NCBI RefSeq assembly: GCF_001458735.1
Contig: NZ_CZQA01000001.1
Location: 992,001 to 1,056,000, forward strand
Length of the DNA stretch: 64,000 nt
Source: Candidatus Nitrospira nitrosa
Lineage (GTDB): Bacteria; Nitrospirota; Nitrospiria; Nitrospirales; Nitrospiraceae
Direction of reading: 5' to 3'
The notes beneath the pieces are model-generated. The model made no database searches. It saw only the letters and a list, made by a program, of their open reading frames with translations, and was not told the origin of the DNA. Below are positions 1 through 7,512 of this stretch, piece by piece. Each line of letters starts with the position of its first letter. The stretch's first letter is position 1. Position numbers and translations under genes: made by a program.

Positions 1-186
1 CCTCCTCAAGGATCAGAGTCGCAGATGGCCGTCGCGGAACTTGCCTCATCACTTGCTTTTCTTGGAGTCTGGGTCGGCTATGGAAGATTGAAGACGAAGA
101 ACTATGGTAAGAAACTGGAAGAATGGAAAGAGACGACGGCCGCAAAATTTCTGTGTCTCAAATGCAGCCACTCGTTTGAAAGTTAG
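1..186 (+). CDS. C-terminal end of an unrecognised protein (partial)
   Basis: An open frame enters from the left edge and stops with TAG at 184-186, giving 61 visible residues. The visible part has a hydrophobic stretch (LASSLAFLGVWVGY) followed by a basic, lysine-rich segment and ends in a CLKC pair close to the stop (KFLCLKCSHSFES). A CxxC at the end could be half of a zinc-binding site, but the partner residues would be outside the window. I do not recognise the family. The next gene is on the other strand 400 bp away. Confidence 0.5.
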   Translation, partial: PPQGSESQMAVAELASSLAFLGVWVGYGRLKTKNYGKKLEEWKETTAAKFLCLKCSHSFES

Positions 187-587
187 TCTTCCTGCAGTAG
201 CTTGCGCCATGCTGGTGTTCTGGTAGGTACGTCCTGCGCGCTTGTTTATTCATACTCTGGATCTTGAGCCTGTGGCACATCCGACCAGTTCCCAACGATG
301 GGCTGTGGACGAATACCGTGAGGTAGCATAGACCCTGATCTGGTTATCCTGTGACGAAGTGGATGCGAAGTCGAGGTAGCATGCAGGCTGGAGTGTGGTA
401 AACCGCTTACCACCGCCTACTACCCAGAGCCCAATCGGAATGTGAGCGGGTCAATGTTATTGCAGGCTCATCTGATCGTCCAATTTTTGAGAGAACTTCC
501 GGCCCTCGCCGCGTAATGCCACCAAAGAGCAGCATCGGAACGGTCTGGGCCGGAGATTCTTTTGGCGTGTCGATCAGGACGAACTAC
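187..587. other. Intergenic stretch without a recognised gene
   Basis: About 400 bp between the partial left-edge ORF and the stop of the RRM gene. I see no convincing coding frame, tRNA or terminator. The segment around 495-590 (cttccggccc then agattct and ttaccagcgatcg) is partly repeated near 1432-1470, where a broken copy of the RRM gene end lies. Confidence 0.4.
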
Positions 588-911
588 TTACCAGCGATCG
601 CGCTTTCCACCACGGCCACCGCCGCCGCCACCACCGAAACCACCACCACCGCCGCCAGAACGTTCCATTGGTTTCGCTTCATTGACCGTTAACGTGCGGC
701 CACCCATCTCTGACCCATGGAGTGCCGTGATTGCCGCGGCTGCCTCAGCATCCGAAGACATCTCCACGAAGCCAAATCCACGCGACTGTCCCGTGAACTT
801 ATCCGAGATGATCTTTGCCGAGGCCACCGTGCCATGGGCCCCGAATGTGTCAGACAATTGCTGCTCGGTCACCGAATACGGCAACCCACCGACGTAAAGC
901 TTTGAACCCAT
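588..911 (-). CDS. Glycine-rich RNA-binding protein (single RRM)
   Basis: A 107-residue protein made of one RNA-recognition motif followed by a glycine-rich tail. RNP2 is LYVGGL (residues 5-10) and RNP1 is RGFGFVEM (44-51); residues 85-102 are almost all glycine, ending in GKRDRW. This layout matches the small bacterial RRM proteins related to cyanobacterial Rbp, which bind RNA and are often cold-inducible. ATG at 911 was chosen over an upstream in-frame start because an AGGAGGA-type ribosome site lies just before it and the fold begins at once (MGSKLYVGG). A truncated relic of the same gene lies near 1432-1550. A hairpin at 1067-1101 lies upstream and could affect expression, which is inference. 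Confidence 0.9.
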   Translation of the reverse strand: MGSKLYVGGLPYSVTEQQLSDTFGAHGTVASAKIISDKFTGQSRGFGFVEMSSDAEAAAAITALHGSEMGGRTLTVNEAKPMERSGGGGGGFGGGGGGGRGGKRDRW

Positions 912-1066
912 CTTGGGCTCCTCCTGTGATGATGATATTGTCCATGACGCGAGAGGGTATCGTAAAAGGAAGGCGCGACCCAAGGATGGTCCGGTGTAAC
1001 GGGGCTCAGGCTCGACGTCCAATCACAGTCTCGGCAGGCACAACATCGATAATAGGCCGTCTTACG

Positions 1067-1101
1067 CTTGTTTCATGCGAGGCCTGACGCGATGAAACAA
1101 G
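1067..1101. promoter_or_regulatory. Inverted repeat upstream of the RRM gene
   Basis: CTTGTTTCATgCG and CGCGATGAAACAAG face each other across an 8-nt loop (aggcctga), a near-perfect stem of about 13 bp. There is no U-tract on either side, so a classical intrinsic terminator is not certain. It could be an operator or a transcript hairpin in the leader of the RRM gene, whose start is 156 bp away. Confidence 0.45.
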
Positions 1102-1189
1102 TCTAGTGTATCAAGATACGACGGCAATAGATAGCGTTCCTTATGGCGCGGGATTTCAGTGACTCCTCGGAGGTGAACAGCAGTCAAGA

Positions 1190-1207
1190 AGGCCTCCGGT
1201 CAGGCCT
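1190..1207. repeat. Short palindromic repeat, copy 1 (18 bp)
   Basis: AGGCCT-CCGGTC-AGGCCT, a self-complementary hexamer pair around a 6-nt loop. The identical 18 bp recur at 5971-5988. Both copies lie in non-coding sequence of the tRNA-Glu-linked accessory region. Confidence 0.6.
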
Positions 1208-1342
1208 GATCATAGGGGATGAGCGACGGCTTTCTAGGAAAAATTAAGCCTTCCAGGCTACGCCGGTGAGCAAGCTAAAGGGAGAGAAGGTCTACCGCTT
1301 TGAAGGCGAAGCTGCAGTGAATTGATTTTTCAATAGGTTAGC

Positions 1343-1394
1343 GTGCATTGAAAGGTGTGGTGTCCCCAAACCGGACATACACCTTTCAATGTCA
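1343..1394. repeat. tRNA-Glu-derived attachment-like site, copy R1 (most diverged)
   Basis: Contains GTGCATTGAAAGG and the tRNA-Glu 3'-end piece ggtgtccccaa (1359-1369). The core is bracketed by a perfect 11-bp inverted repeat, CATTGAAAGGT at 1346-1356 and ACCTTTCAATG at 1381-1391. The 50 bp to its left (gctttgaaggcgaagctgcagtg...) are a diverged version of sequence left of R2 and R3. Read as the boundary between two integrated cassettes; the tRNA homology and arms are seen, recombination is inferred. Confidence 0.7.
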
Positions 1395-1429
1395 CGTTGG
1401 GGGTATCCCGTCATCGCTCTTTCGGGGGA

Positions 1430-1550
1430 AATTCCGGCCCGAGAATCGTCGCAGGTTACCAGCGATCGTGCCTTCCACCATGTGACTGTCCCGTGAACTT
1501 GTCGGAGATGATCTTTGCAAAGGCTACCGTGTCATGGGCCCCGATGTCTC
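1430..1550 (-). pseudogene. Relic of the RRM-protein gene
   Basis: The stretch ttaccagcgatcgtgccttccacca is near-identical to the 3' end of the RRM gene at 588-612. It then jumps to sequence matching about 784-850 (gactgtcccgtgaactt, gagatgatctttg, tcatgggccccga). The central part, including the glycine-rich tail and RNP1 region, is deleted. Homologous non-coding sequence (gaaattccggccc) precedes it. No usable reading frame remains. It lies directly beside R1, so cassette movement or recombination between tandem copies probably created it. Confidence 0.7.
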
Positions 1551-1707
1551 GGTCTTTCCTGCGCAGCCGATACACACCACAAGCTTTAACATGAAGGGCC
1601 AAACAACGGCGCCGCCAAAATCAGCCGTATGGACAAGGCTCCGACGACTACACTACGGTAATAATGAGAGTGGCAAAGGCAAAGGCGTCAGGACCATGTG
1701 GTGCGTA

Positions 1708-2235
1708 TCAATGAACTCCGATTGTTCCTCCCGCATAGTTGCAGTTTGGGCGGATATCAGTAAATTCTGCACCAGTTGCCTGACCGTTCTGGTTCGGCTC
1801 AACTGCAAGGCGAATGTCAAAGGGCGTATCAGTGCATTCAGTTACTAGGATAGTTTGCCACTTCTTTTCATTAAAGCATGTCTCATAATTCTCGTTACAT
1901 GTTCTACATGTCTTAGGGATGCTAAACCATTTCCCGTACTGGCCGTTTTGAGGTTTAATCGATGCTCGGACAATGCAGTCCGATGTCATGTTAAGTAGGT
2001 TAAGCTTCCACGGGTTATCCTTTGCTGCTTGAGACTCTTGAATTGATTCGACTTCTGTAACGTCCATTGGTGTAAGAGACTTGAGATCATCGATTCCCGA
2101 TGTAAAACCTGTGGATGCGGCTTTAGAGCCAACGGAGTTTGTGCCAGCCATTTCCATCGAATTACAGCCGACAAAAGTAGTTGTACAAAGCATCATTACA
2201 GCCATTGGCCAAGATGTGACACGCCTAAAAATCAT
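1708..2235 (-). CDS. Small cysteine-containing lipoprotein, unknown function
   Basis: A 175-residue protein when started at the ATG at 2235, which follows GGAGGTG by six bases; an upstream in-frame ATG overlaps that ribosome site and is unlikely. Residues 1-25 are a lipoprotein signal with basic n-region, hydrophobic core and a lipobox ending FVGC. The mature part has an acidic linker, then a compact domain with several cysteines (SDCIV, KTCRTCNENYETCFNEKKW, TECTD, RPNCNY) that could form disulfides in the periplasm. I do not recognise the family. It is cargo of cassette B next to the FRG gene; its composition looks more AT-rich than the housekeeping genes. Confidence 0.75.
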   Translation of the reverse strand: MIFRRVTSWPMAVMMLCTTTFVGCNSMEMAGTNSVGSKAASTGFTSGIDDLKSLTPMDVTEVESIQESQAAKDNPWKLNLLNMTSDCIVRASIKPQNGQYGKWFSIPKTCRTCNENYETCFNEKKWQTILVTECTDTPFDIRLAVEPNQNGQATGAEFTDIRPNCNYAGGTIGVH

Positions 2236-2569
2236 TTTTAACACCTCCATTAGTTGAGCAAGAACATCTACTTATTAACAGGCCAATCTAGCTGCTTGTT
2301 GAAGATGTGTCCAGTCCTCTTCAGACTAAGGACATTCATGCCGTATTAAGTAGACCTTGATGGCCTAATCTTCATCCGTTTCTGTAGCTAGGGAGTGAAG
2401 GAGGCGAACCTACGGCCCGCTGATTAAGAGTCCCGCCCCTATTCAATCTCAGAACACTCAGGATACCCAAAACACCGAATCTCCATCGGTCAGCGAGGAT
2501 GAGACATGAAAGGATGTCATCCTAGTTGCCTGGCTCAGTGCGTTTGGCACCAGCTTGGCACCAAGCTTC
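2236..2569. other. Intergenic stretch carrying a tRNA-Lys fragment
   Basis: This 334-bp gap between two minus-strand genes has no credible ORF. Its one recognisable content is the 28-nt tRNA-Lys piece listed separately at 2405-2432. Confidence 0.4.
2405..2432 (-). repeat. 28-nt fragment of tRNA-Lys(CTT)
   Basis: Read on the minus strand this is identical to the tRNA-Lys at 12487-12562 from the anticodon arm through the variable region into the T-loop (GACTCTTAATCAG, then CGGGCCGTAGGTTCG). The rest of the tRNA is missing. Such a 3'-half fragment is the usual footprint of an integrative element that used a tRNA gene. It is inverted relative to the intact copy, so the two cannot be the simple direct-repeat ends of one element. 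Confidence 0.75.
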
Positions 2570-3409
2570 TCACGTTGAGTGGAACATTTCCCATCCATCT
2601 TTTGCTTGGTCGAAGATTACAGTCCTCTGTCTTTGCCGATTTCTTGGTAGGCCGAACGTTTCCATGAGGCTTTCCTCGCTCCCAAACAACGAGGATGCTG
2701 TCACATTCATACGTTGCAAACTTATCAAAACTTTCTCTCGCTCAGTCGTGGGAAGAATGTATTTTATCATTACGTCTTGCGGGCCCCCGCCGGTGACAAT
2801 CCCGATCTGATGGCTTTCATAGAAATCACCCTCCTGGTCAGCGACTTTGCAGATTGTATATTCGCACTGTTGAGCATAGTGGCGCTTGTGGCTGATTACA
2901 TAGGGGCCCAACCCATGAATGCTAGGAATGTCTGATGCCCAACCTTTGGCTTCGCCTATATATTCAGTAAACGCGTAGATGGCAACCTTTTCTTTCTCTG
3001 GGCTCCCGTTTGGTCTGAAGGCAAAGTATGCGGCGACGTAAGGTGAGCGGGTCCAATCAAGCAACGGTGATGGAAACCCATGATGCCGCAGATAAATCAT
3101 GAATTCGTACCCGGATGGAACAGAATCTTCAGGATCGAAGCTTTGAGGGAGGTCCCACTCTTTTCCGGTGAGTGAAATGACTGCTGGTCTTACAGCACGA
3201 ATGGCGGCGAAGTATTCTTCTCTTCCAAATCTTCGTTTCGCGAAGCGATCTAACGTCGTTTCTAGCTCCCAGGTTGCATCCGATTGTCCTCTAAAAATTG
3301 GCGTGGAAACGTGCAACGGCTTTTGGGTCTTCCTGAATTCCTCTATCCGACTGAATAGGCTTGTGATCCTAGCTTCAAACTTTTCCCAACTATCGAGTTC
3401 CATCTCCAT
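2570..3409 (-). CDS. FRG-domain protein
   Basis: A 279-residue protein. The FRG domain (PF08867) is clear: IFRGQSDATWEL near residue 40 and YLRHHGFPSPLLDWTRSP near residue 105, followed by VAAYFAF. No signal peptide or membrane segment is visible. The biochemical activity of FRG proteins is not settled; they are frequent in mobile and defence islands. ATG 3409 follows AAGGGGGTG; a GTG one codon upstream and another ATG two codons downstream are alternatives. It is cargo of cassette B with the lipoprotein downstream. A defence or anti-element role is inference from context only. Confidence 0.85.
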   Translation of the reverse strand: MEMELDSWEKFEARITSLFSRIEEFRKTQKPLHVSTPIFRGQSDATWELETTLDRFAKRRFGREEYFAAIRAVRPAVISLTGKEWDLPQSFDPEDSVPSGYEFMIYLRHHGFPSPLLDWTRSPYVAAYFAFRPNGSPEKEKVAIYAFTEYIGEAKGWASDIPSIHGLGPYVISHKRHYAQQCEYTICKVADQEGDFYESHQIGIVTGGGPQDVMIKYILPTTEREKVLISLQRMNVTASSLFGSEESLMETFGLPRNRQRQRTVIFDQAKDGWEMFHST

Positions 3410-3568
3410 CACATTGCACCCCCTTGGGTTTGGAATAAACCTGAGGAGATGGGACGATCATAGCGGCAGGGCCTCAATGCCTGCAATGGTTGGCCCGTTG
3501 ATTGCCTATCATAGGAATGGTCATTGCATACTTCATGGGGCGTGGCTCCAAAGGCCTGTAATGTCACC

Positions 3569-3899
3569 TGTATACATCCCCCCAAGCCTCAGCATACGAT
3601 GGTCCCGCGTCCTGCTTGTGACGTGGAGACCCGAGCGAAGGGCTGATCCCTCCGTGTCGGCGACCGGAACCTCACCGGACGCGGGGTTGTCCTTTTTCCA
3701 TACGGATCTGTGGGGGAGAGGGGCATGGACCGACCAACAAAACCACTGTGCACCAGCTCACACCACACATGCCCCCGCGCTGCGCCCACGGTGCGGGCTC
3801 GCGACTGGCGACACACAACAAAGGAGCCACGCGATGAGTGACCGCTACCTCGACGAAGACGAAAGCTTTTCGGCTACAGTGATGATGAGGTGAGAGGTA
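3569..3899 (+). repeat. ~330-bp cassette-end leader, copy 1
   Basis: Aligns along its whole length with 7127-7453 (diverged in the first two thirds, almost identical from the gactggcgacacac segment onward). It ends with a ribosome site, a 19-codon mini-ORF and the GTGAGAGGTAGAGACG sequence that runs into R2. It lies at the same place in both cassettes, just before the tRNA-derived site. GC-rich inverted segments (cctcaccgg...) suggest structured RNA. Confidence 0.7.
3834..3893 (+). CDS. 19-residue mini-ORF in the cassette leader, copy 1
   Basis: ATG at 3834 follows AAAGGAG by eight bases and encodes MSDRYLDEDESFSATVMMR, then TGA. A second copy at 7389-7448 keeps the ribosome site, length and all but two residues (DENKS instead of DEDES). 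It could be a leader peptide, a tiny cassette protein, or the truncated start of a longer gene cut by recombination at the adjacent site. Only the repeat and good ribosome site support translation. Confidence 0.4.
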   Translation: MSDRYLDEDESFSATVMMR

Positions 3900-3956
3900 G
3901 AGACGCGTTATTGCTTCAAGGAGAAGCCGCTGTGGGTAAACCTCTCAATTGCTTAG

Positions 3957-4009
3957 GTGCATTGAAAGGTATTGGTGTCCCCAATCGGAATGTCAGCCTT
4001 TCAATGTCG
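3957..4009. repeat. tRNA-Glu-derived attachment-like site, copy R2
   Basis: GTGCATTGAAAGG then ATTGGTGTCCCCAA (the tRNA-Glu 3' end, core 3974-3984). A perfect 10-bp inverted repeat, CATTGAAAGG at 3960-3969 and CCTTTCAATG at 3997-4006, brackets the core. The left flank from 3890 onward matches the left flank of R3 (8731-8826) almost base for base. Interpreted as the junction between cassettes A and B. Confidence 0.75.
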
Positions 4010-4233
4010 CCATTGGCCCACTTCGTGGTCCCATTTTCTGGGACAGTCACGACGGCGGCATGAACATTGGCGCAGCCCCTTTCAAATCCCAGGATCCAAC
4101 TGTACAGAATGAGACTATCCAATACTAAAGCGACCAGGTTTAAGACTGCCGATCGCAGGATGCTACCAAGGATGAATTTACCGGGATAGACTGGCAGCAA
4201 GGCGGTTTGCCAATGGTTGCTCTCGAAGTCACA

Positions 4234-5769
4234 CTAAAATGAGCGAGTCATTCGTTCATAATTGAAACTTCCAACTATCATCAGAATGAGCCCCATGCAA
4301 AATAGCGGTATAACATATAGTAGCGTCCCATAGAAGTAGTAGAAGGGCAGAATAATCAAATGCCATCCCAGCATAAGGGTTCCCGTTCCATGTAGAAAGA
4401 GACCCCAGTAGCGCATATGATAATAGCCAAAAATTCCCGCGAGTGACAAAAGTACGAATAGCCACTGATTCAGAGGCTTGAGGAAATATGTAGCTGATCC
4501 AAATGGTTGTGAAATCATTAAACCCGCATAGCCGGAGACAAGGAGTAGATTGCACAAAGATAAGATCGTTATGGAGCGAGGCCTTTGAACCTGTAATAAC
4601 GAGTTGCTATCAGTGGAACTATTTGGCAGCTGATCTCGAGAATAAACTATATCAGTTGTTTCTTGCTGGCGAGTATTCAGGTTCTGGAGTATCTGCAAGA
4701 CACTCCTTCGAAAGAAAATCCTAAAGCGAAAACTTACCTGTTGAACGGCTGCAACCTTACCAGACACATCAAAGGTAAACAGCGCCCCCTTCTTTTTGTA
4801 TTCAGGGAGAGTTATCCCTTCCTTGCTGAGTTCTGTTGTTGCTTCCTGCCATAGGTTGACCCAGTACTGTGTCCTTGTTTTCTCCGGCGGCATGACATAA
4901 ATACACTTACGAAACATGCCGTTGGATTTCAACCAACTGATTTCCCACAACGTCCCTGCGCGACTAGAAGGTAGTATCAATATGACTGAAGCTGTTCTTG
5001 CGAGTAATATAAACTTATTGTGCCAATCTTCCTCCGCAACATACACTCTGCCAGCACCTACATTTTCTCCTGGTTTACCCAGTGCAACCATGGGACCTAT
5101 GTTCTTGAGCGCGCTAGCAAAATAATCCTCTAGCTCGTATGTGTTAATCCTAAGGCTGAATGGGCTAGCGAACAATGACGGTGCTTGTAACTGTCCGGTG
5201 CTACTAAACGGTCTGAGAAAGAGAACAAATGACGTTTTGGTGGTCAAAGATGAGTCCTGAATATTTGCCAGCACTTCGGCAGCCAATCGGTCTCTTGCTG
5301 TTTGTTCGACTAGCAAGAAAAGTGTAACCGGAACGATCGCCATCAATCCTATCGGCCTAGCAATGTTCTGAGCATCTATTTGCAGAATCATAGCGTCAAA
5401 GTCGCCTCTGAATTTGAGCACATCGAAAAACCTAAGAATTCTTGAAGGCAACGTTGATTTTCCTCCATACTCACCACTGAAGGGCCCATAATAATCGTCA
5501 AAAATTCCGTATACTCCACCCAAATTAGAGCTGTTAGCCAATAGCCAATAACTTATCAGAGATGTGCTACATCCAATATAAGCTAGGAACAATAGTGACC
5601 GCTGACGTGGAGTATCAAAGAGCACAGGGAGTCTTTCTCGTACGAAGGCCAATCTTGGTGAACGCAGCAAGAAGTTCTGTTGCGCCCTAATAGCCCAAGA
5701 ACCGAACCAAAAGAGGACAGGGAGAACCAGAAGCCAAAAAATGACAAATTCCTGCAAATCACTAAGCAT
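4234..5769 (-). CDS. Multi-pass membrane protein with a TIR-like Rossmann domain
   Basis: 511 residues from ATG 5769 (a TTG five codons upstream is possible). Two to three N-terminal membrane helices (FVIFWLLVLPVLFWFGSWAI, then LLFLAYIGCSTSLISYWLL and MAIVPVTLFLLVE) precede a soluble domain of about 200 residues. That domain has VLFLRPF, a GKPGENVGAGRVYV loop, AEEDW and a strand VILILPSS followed by LWEISWL. This pattern recalls TIR/SEFIR-like nucleotide-binding folds of membrane proteins. At least three more C-terminal helices follow. It is AT-rich and cargo of cassette A. A role as a membrane effector is inference; I cannot name a characterised family. Confidence 0.7.
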   Translation of the reverse strand: MLSDLQEFVIFWLLVLPVLFWFGSWAIRAQQNFLLRSPRLAFVRERLPVLFDTPRQRSLLFLAYIGCSTSLISYWLLANSSNLGGVYGIFDDYYGPFSGEYGGKSTLPSRILRFFDVLKFRGDFDAMILQIDAQNIARPIGLMAIVPVTLFLLVEQTARDRLAAEVLANIQDSSLTTKTSFVLFLRPFSSTGQLQAPSLFASPFSLRINTYELEDYFASALKNIGPMVALGKPGENVGAGRVYVAEEDWHNKFILLARTASVILILPSSRAGTLWEISWLKSNGMFRKCIYVMPPEKTRTQYWVNLWQEATTELSKEGITLPEYKKKGALFTFDVSGKVAAVQQVSFRFRIFFRRSVLQILQNLNTRQQETTDIVYSRDQLPNSSTDSNSLLQVQRPRSITILSLCNLLLVSGYAGLMISQPFGSATYFLKPLNQWLFVLLSLAGIFGYYHMRYWGLFLHGTGTLMLGWHLIILPFYYFYGTLLYVIPLFCMGLILMIVGSFNYERMTRSF

Positions 5770-6142
5770 TTGTAGGGGTCCCAAGATGGCTAAACGAGCT
5801 GCGATGTTATATCAGAACTACCATTCTGAATAACGAGTAACGCAACATAATGTTAAAGAACTACATGTAAATCAAGAGAGGGAGTTCCGGTCTGCGAAGA
5901 CGGCGGTGAGAGCAGGCTCCAGCGAGGCAGCACGAGCCCTCCCCGTATTGAGTGAGGATCTCGCCCAGTTAGGCCTCCGGTCAGGCCTTACCATGTGAAG
6001 GGCTCGCTCCATCCAGGGGCGGGCCCTTGTATTTTGCGAGATTTCGCGTACCTTTCTTATTTGGTATCATACAAAATGTTGATGGCCTGCGCATTTTGTT
6101 TGATTGGACTTGCTCTCAACGTAGCCTGCAACAGGATAATGA
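5770..6142. other. Intergenic region between divergent cassette genes
   Basis: 373 bp between the minus-strand membrane protein and the plus-strand DUF4238 gene, so it should hold both promoters. It contains the second AGGCCT palindrome (5971-5988) and a GC-rich stretch (gggctcg, gggcgggccc). No ORF is credible. Confidence 0.4.
5971..5988. repeat. Short palindromic repeat, copy 2 (18 bp)
   Basis: Identical to 1190-1207 (AGGCCT-CCGGTC-AGGCCT). Flanking sequences do not match beyond a few bases, so it is a small mobile or regulatory motif rather than part of the larger duplication. Confidence 0.6.
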
Positions 6143-7042
6143 ATGACTAATAACCCTCGCGCCCATCATGTGGTTCCCGAGTCATACCTAGAACGGTTTA
6201 CCGATTCCTCAGGGTTTCTCCATGTGTATGATCGAACTGGTGATAAAAAATATAAGACACGACCAGATAACGTCATGCATCAACGCGACTATTACCGACA
6301 AGAATGGGCGCCAAAAGGCGTCGATCCGAACATATTCGAGAAGAAATTAGGAGAGTGGCTTGAGAATTCGGCCAAGAACACTATCGATCAGGTTATTGGT
6401 AACTCGCCGAATCTAACCGAACAGCAGGGTAGTGAGTTCCTTCTCTATCTAGAACTCCAACGAATTAAGGTTCCTAGGCAAAGCGTAATGGCGACGACCC
6501 TTATGCTTGACACGATCATGAAGTTGGCTCCTTCTGATCTGACGGATGCTGTCCGAACGGGCAAAATCCAACTCACGATAAATAAATCCGCTCACTTTCA
6601 CTACATGCGGATGATGCTGAAACAACTTATTCCCTGGTTCGCCGCTATGGAATGGGAAATCGTTACAGCTGATGAAGAATCATCGTTTATAACGACTGAT
6701 AGCCCAGTGTCTCTTTTTAATGTAGCGTGCCGTCCTCCTGCAGAACCAGGTATGGCATTGGCTGGAACAAAGGTTCTGTTTCCACTGACCTCGAAGCACC
6801 TTCTTATTCTACAACATCCTCGCCATCTTCGATCTAGGCCCCCATTGGAGGTCTTGCCTCATCCGGGGGAAATGGAAGACCATCTGCATCGAATAGATCG
6901 TGGCAGAGTATGGAACAAAAAGGCTGTCACGAGTCACAATCACGCAATGTTCCGGCTCGCGGATCGATTGATTGTGGGTAGTAGCTTGGAACAGCTCGAT
7001 GAATGTATCTTTCTATTATCCCAACCTATAGCCACTACGTAA
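6143..7042 (+). CDS. DUF4238 family protein
   Basis: 299 residues from ATG 6143 with AGGATAA upstream. The N-terminus has the family's hallmark: NNPRAHHVVPESYLERF then LHVYDRTGD and a DYY motif near residue 51. The paired histidines followed by VPxxYLxxF are typical of DUF4238 (PF14022). A later FITTDSPV strand-loop is also shared by members I know. The activity is uncharacterised to my knowledge; the conserved HH could be catalytic or metal-binding. No signal peptide or membrane helix. It is cargo of cassette A, divergent from the TIR-like membrane protein. Defence function is only suggested by context. Confidence 0.8.
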   Translation: MTNNPRAHHVVPESYLERFTDSSGFLHVYDRTGDKKYKTRPDNVMHQRDYYRQEWAPKGVDPNIFEKKLGEWLENSAKNTIDQVIGNSPNLTEQQGSEFLLYLELQRIKVPRQSVMATTLMLDTIMKLAPSDLTDAVRTGKIQLTINKSAHFHYMRMMLKQLIPWFAAMEWEIVTADEESSFITTDSPVSLFNVACRPPAEPGMALAGTKVLFPLTSKHLLILQHPRHLRSRPPLEVLPHPGEMEDHLHRIDRGRVWNKKAVTSHNHAMFRLADRLIVGSSLEQLDECIFLLSQPIATT

Positions 7043-7126
7043 TTGAGTAAGTCCGGGTTGGATAGGGATTCCCTACCGTAGTGCCCTCTTCATTGGATGG
7101 TATGGTGCAGAGCGATCTTGCACTTG

Positions 7127-7453
7127 TGTACATCCCCTCTCGCCCCACCGTACGATAGCTCCCACGTCCTGCTTGTGACGTGAGACCCAAGACGCGGGGG
7201 TCGCTCCCTTGTGGCTGCGACCGGCACCTCACCGGTCGCGGGGTCTTCTCTTCCCCACGAGGACCTGTAGAGGACAGGGGCTATGCCGATCACCACACCC
7301 ACTGTGCACCAGTTCACACGACACCGCCCCCGCGCTGCGCTCATGACCAGGGCCCGCGACTGGCGACACACAACAAAGGAGCCACGCGATGAGTGACCGC
7401 TACCTCGACGAAAACAAAAGCTTTTCGGCTACAGTGATGATGAGGTGAGAGGT
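7127..7453 (+). repeat. ~330-bp cassette-end leader, copy 2
   Basis: Second copy of the 3569-3899 leader. It retains gtcctgcttgtgacgtg, the cctcaccgg segment, gtgcaccag and the cgactggcgacacacaaca block, then the mini-ORF. The IS3-family element is inserted right at its end, separating it from the remainder of the R3 flank, which resumes at 8731. Confidence 0.7.
7389..7448 (+). CDS. 19-residue mini-ORF in the cassette leader, copy 2
   Basis: ATG 7389 after AAAGGAG encodes MSDRYLDENKSFSATVMMR and stops with TGA at 7446-7448. Length and ribosome site match the copy at 3834-3893; the two substitutions (ED to EN, E to K) come from G-to-A changes. The IS insertion lies directly behind the stop, so nothing longer can be read here now. 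Confidence 0.4.
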   Translation: MSDRYLDENKSFSATVMMR

Positions 7454-7512
7454 GGCTCCGGTTGGTTGGACAGTTTTTACCAGTTCATAAGTGGCGCCTG
7501 GCGGATTGCTGA

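Noticed and set aside
562-897. Plus-strand proline-rich ORF over the RRM gene
   Set aside because: Its proline and phenylalanine runs are the antisense reading of the glycine-rich tail of the real minus-strand gene.
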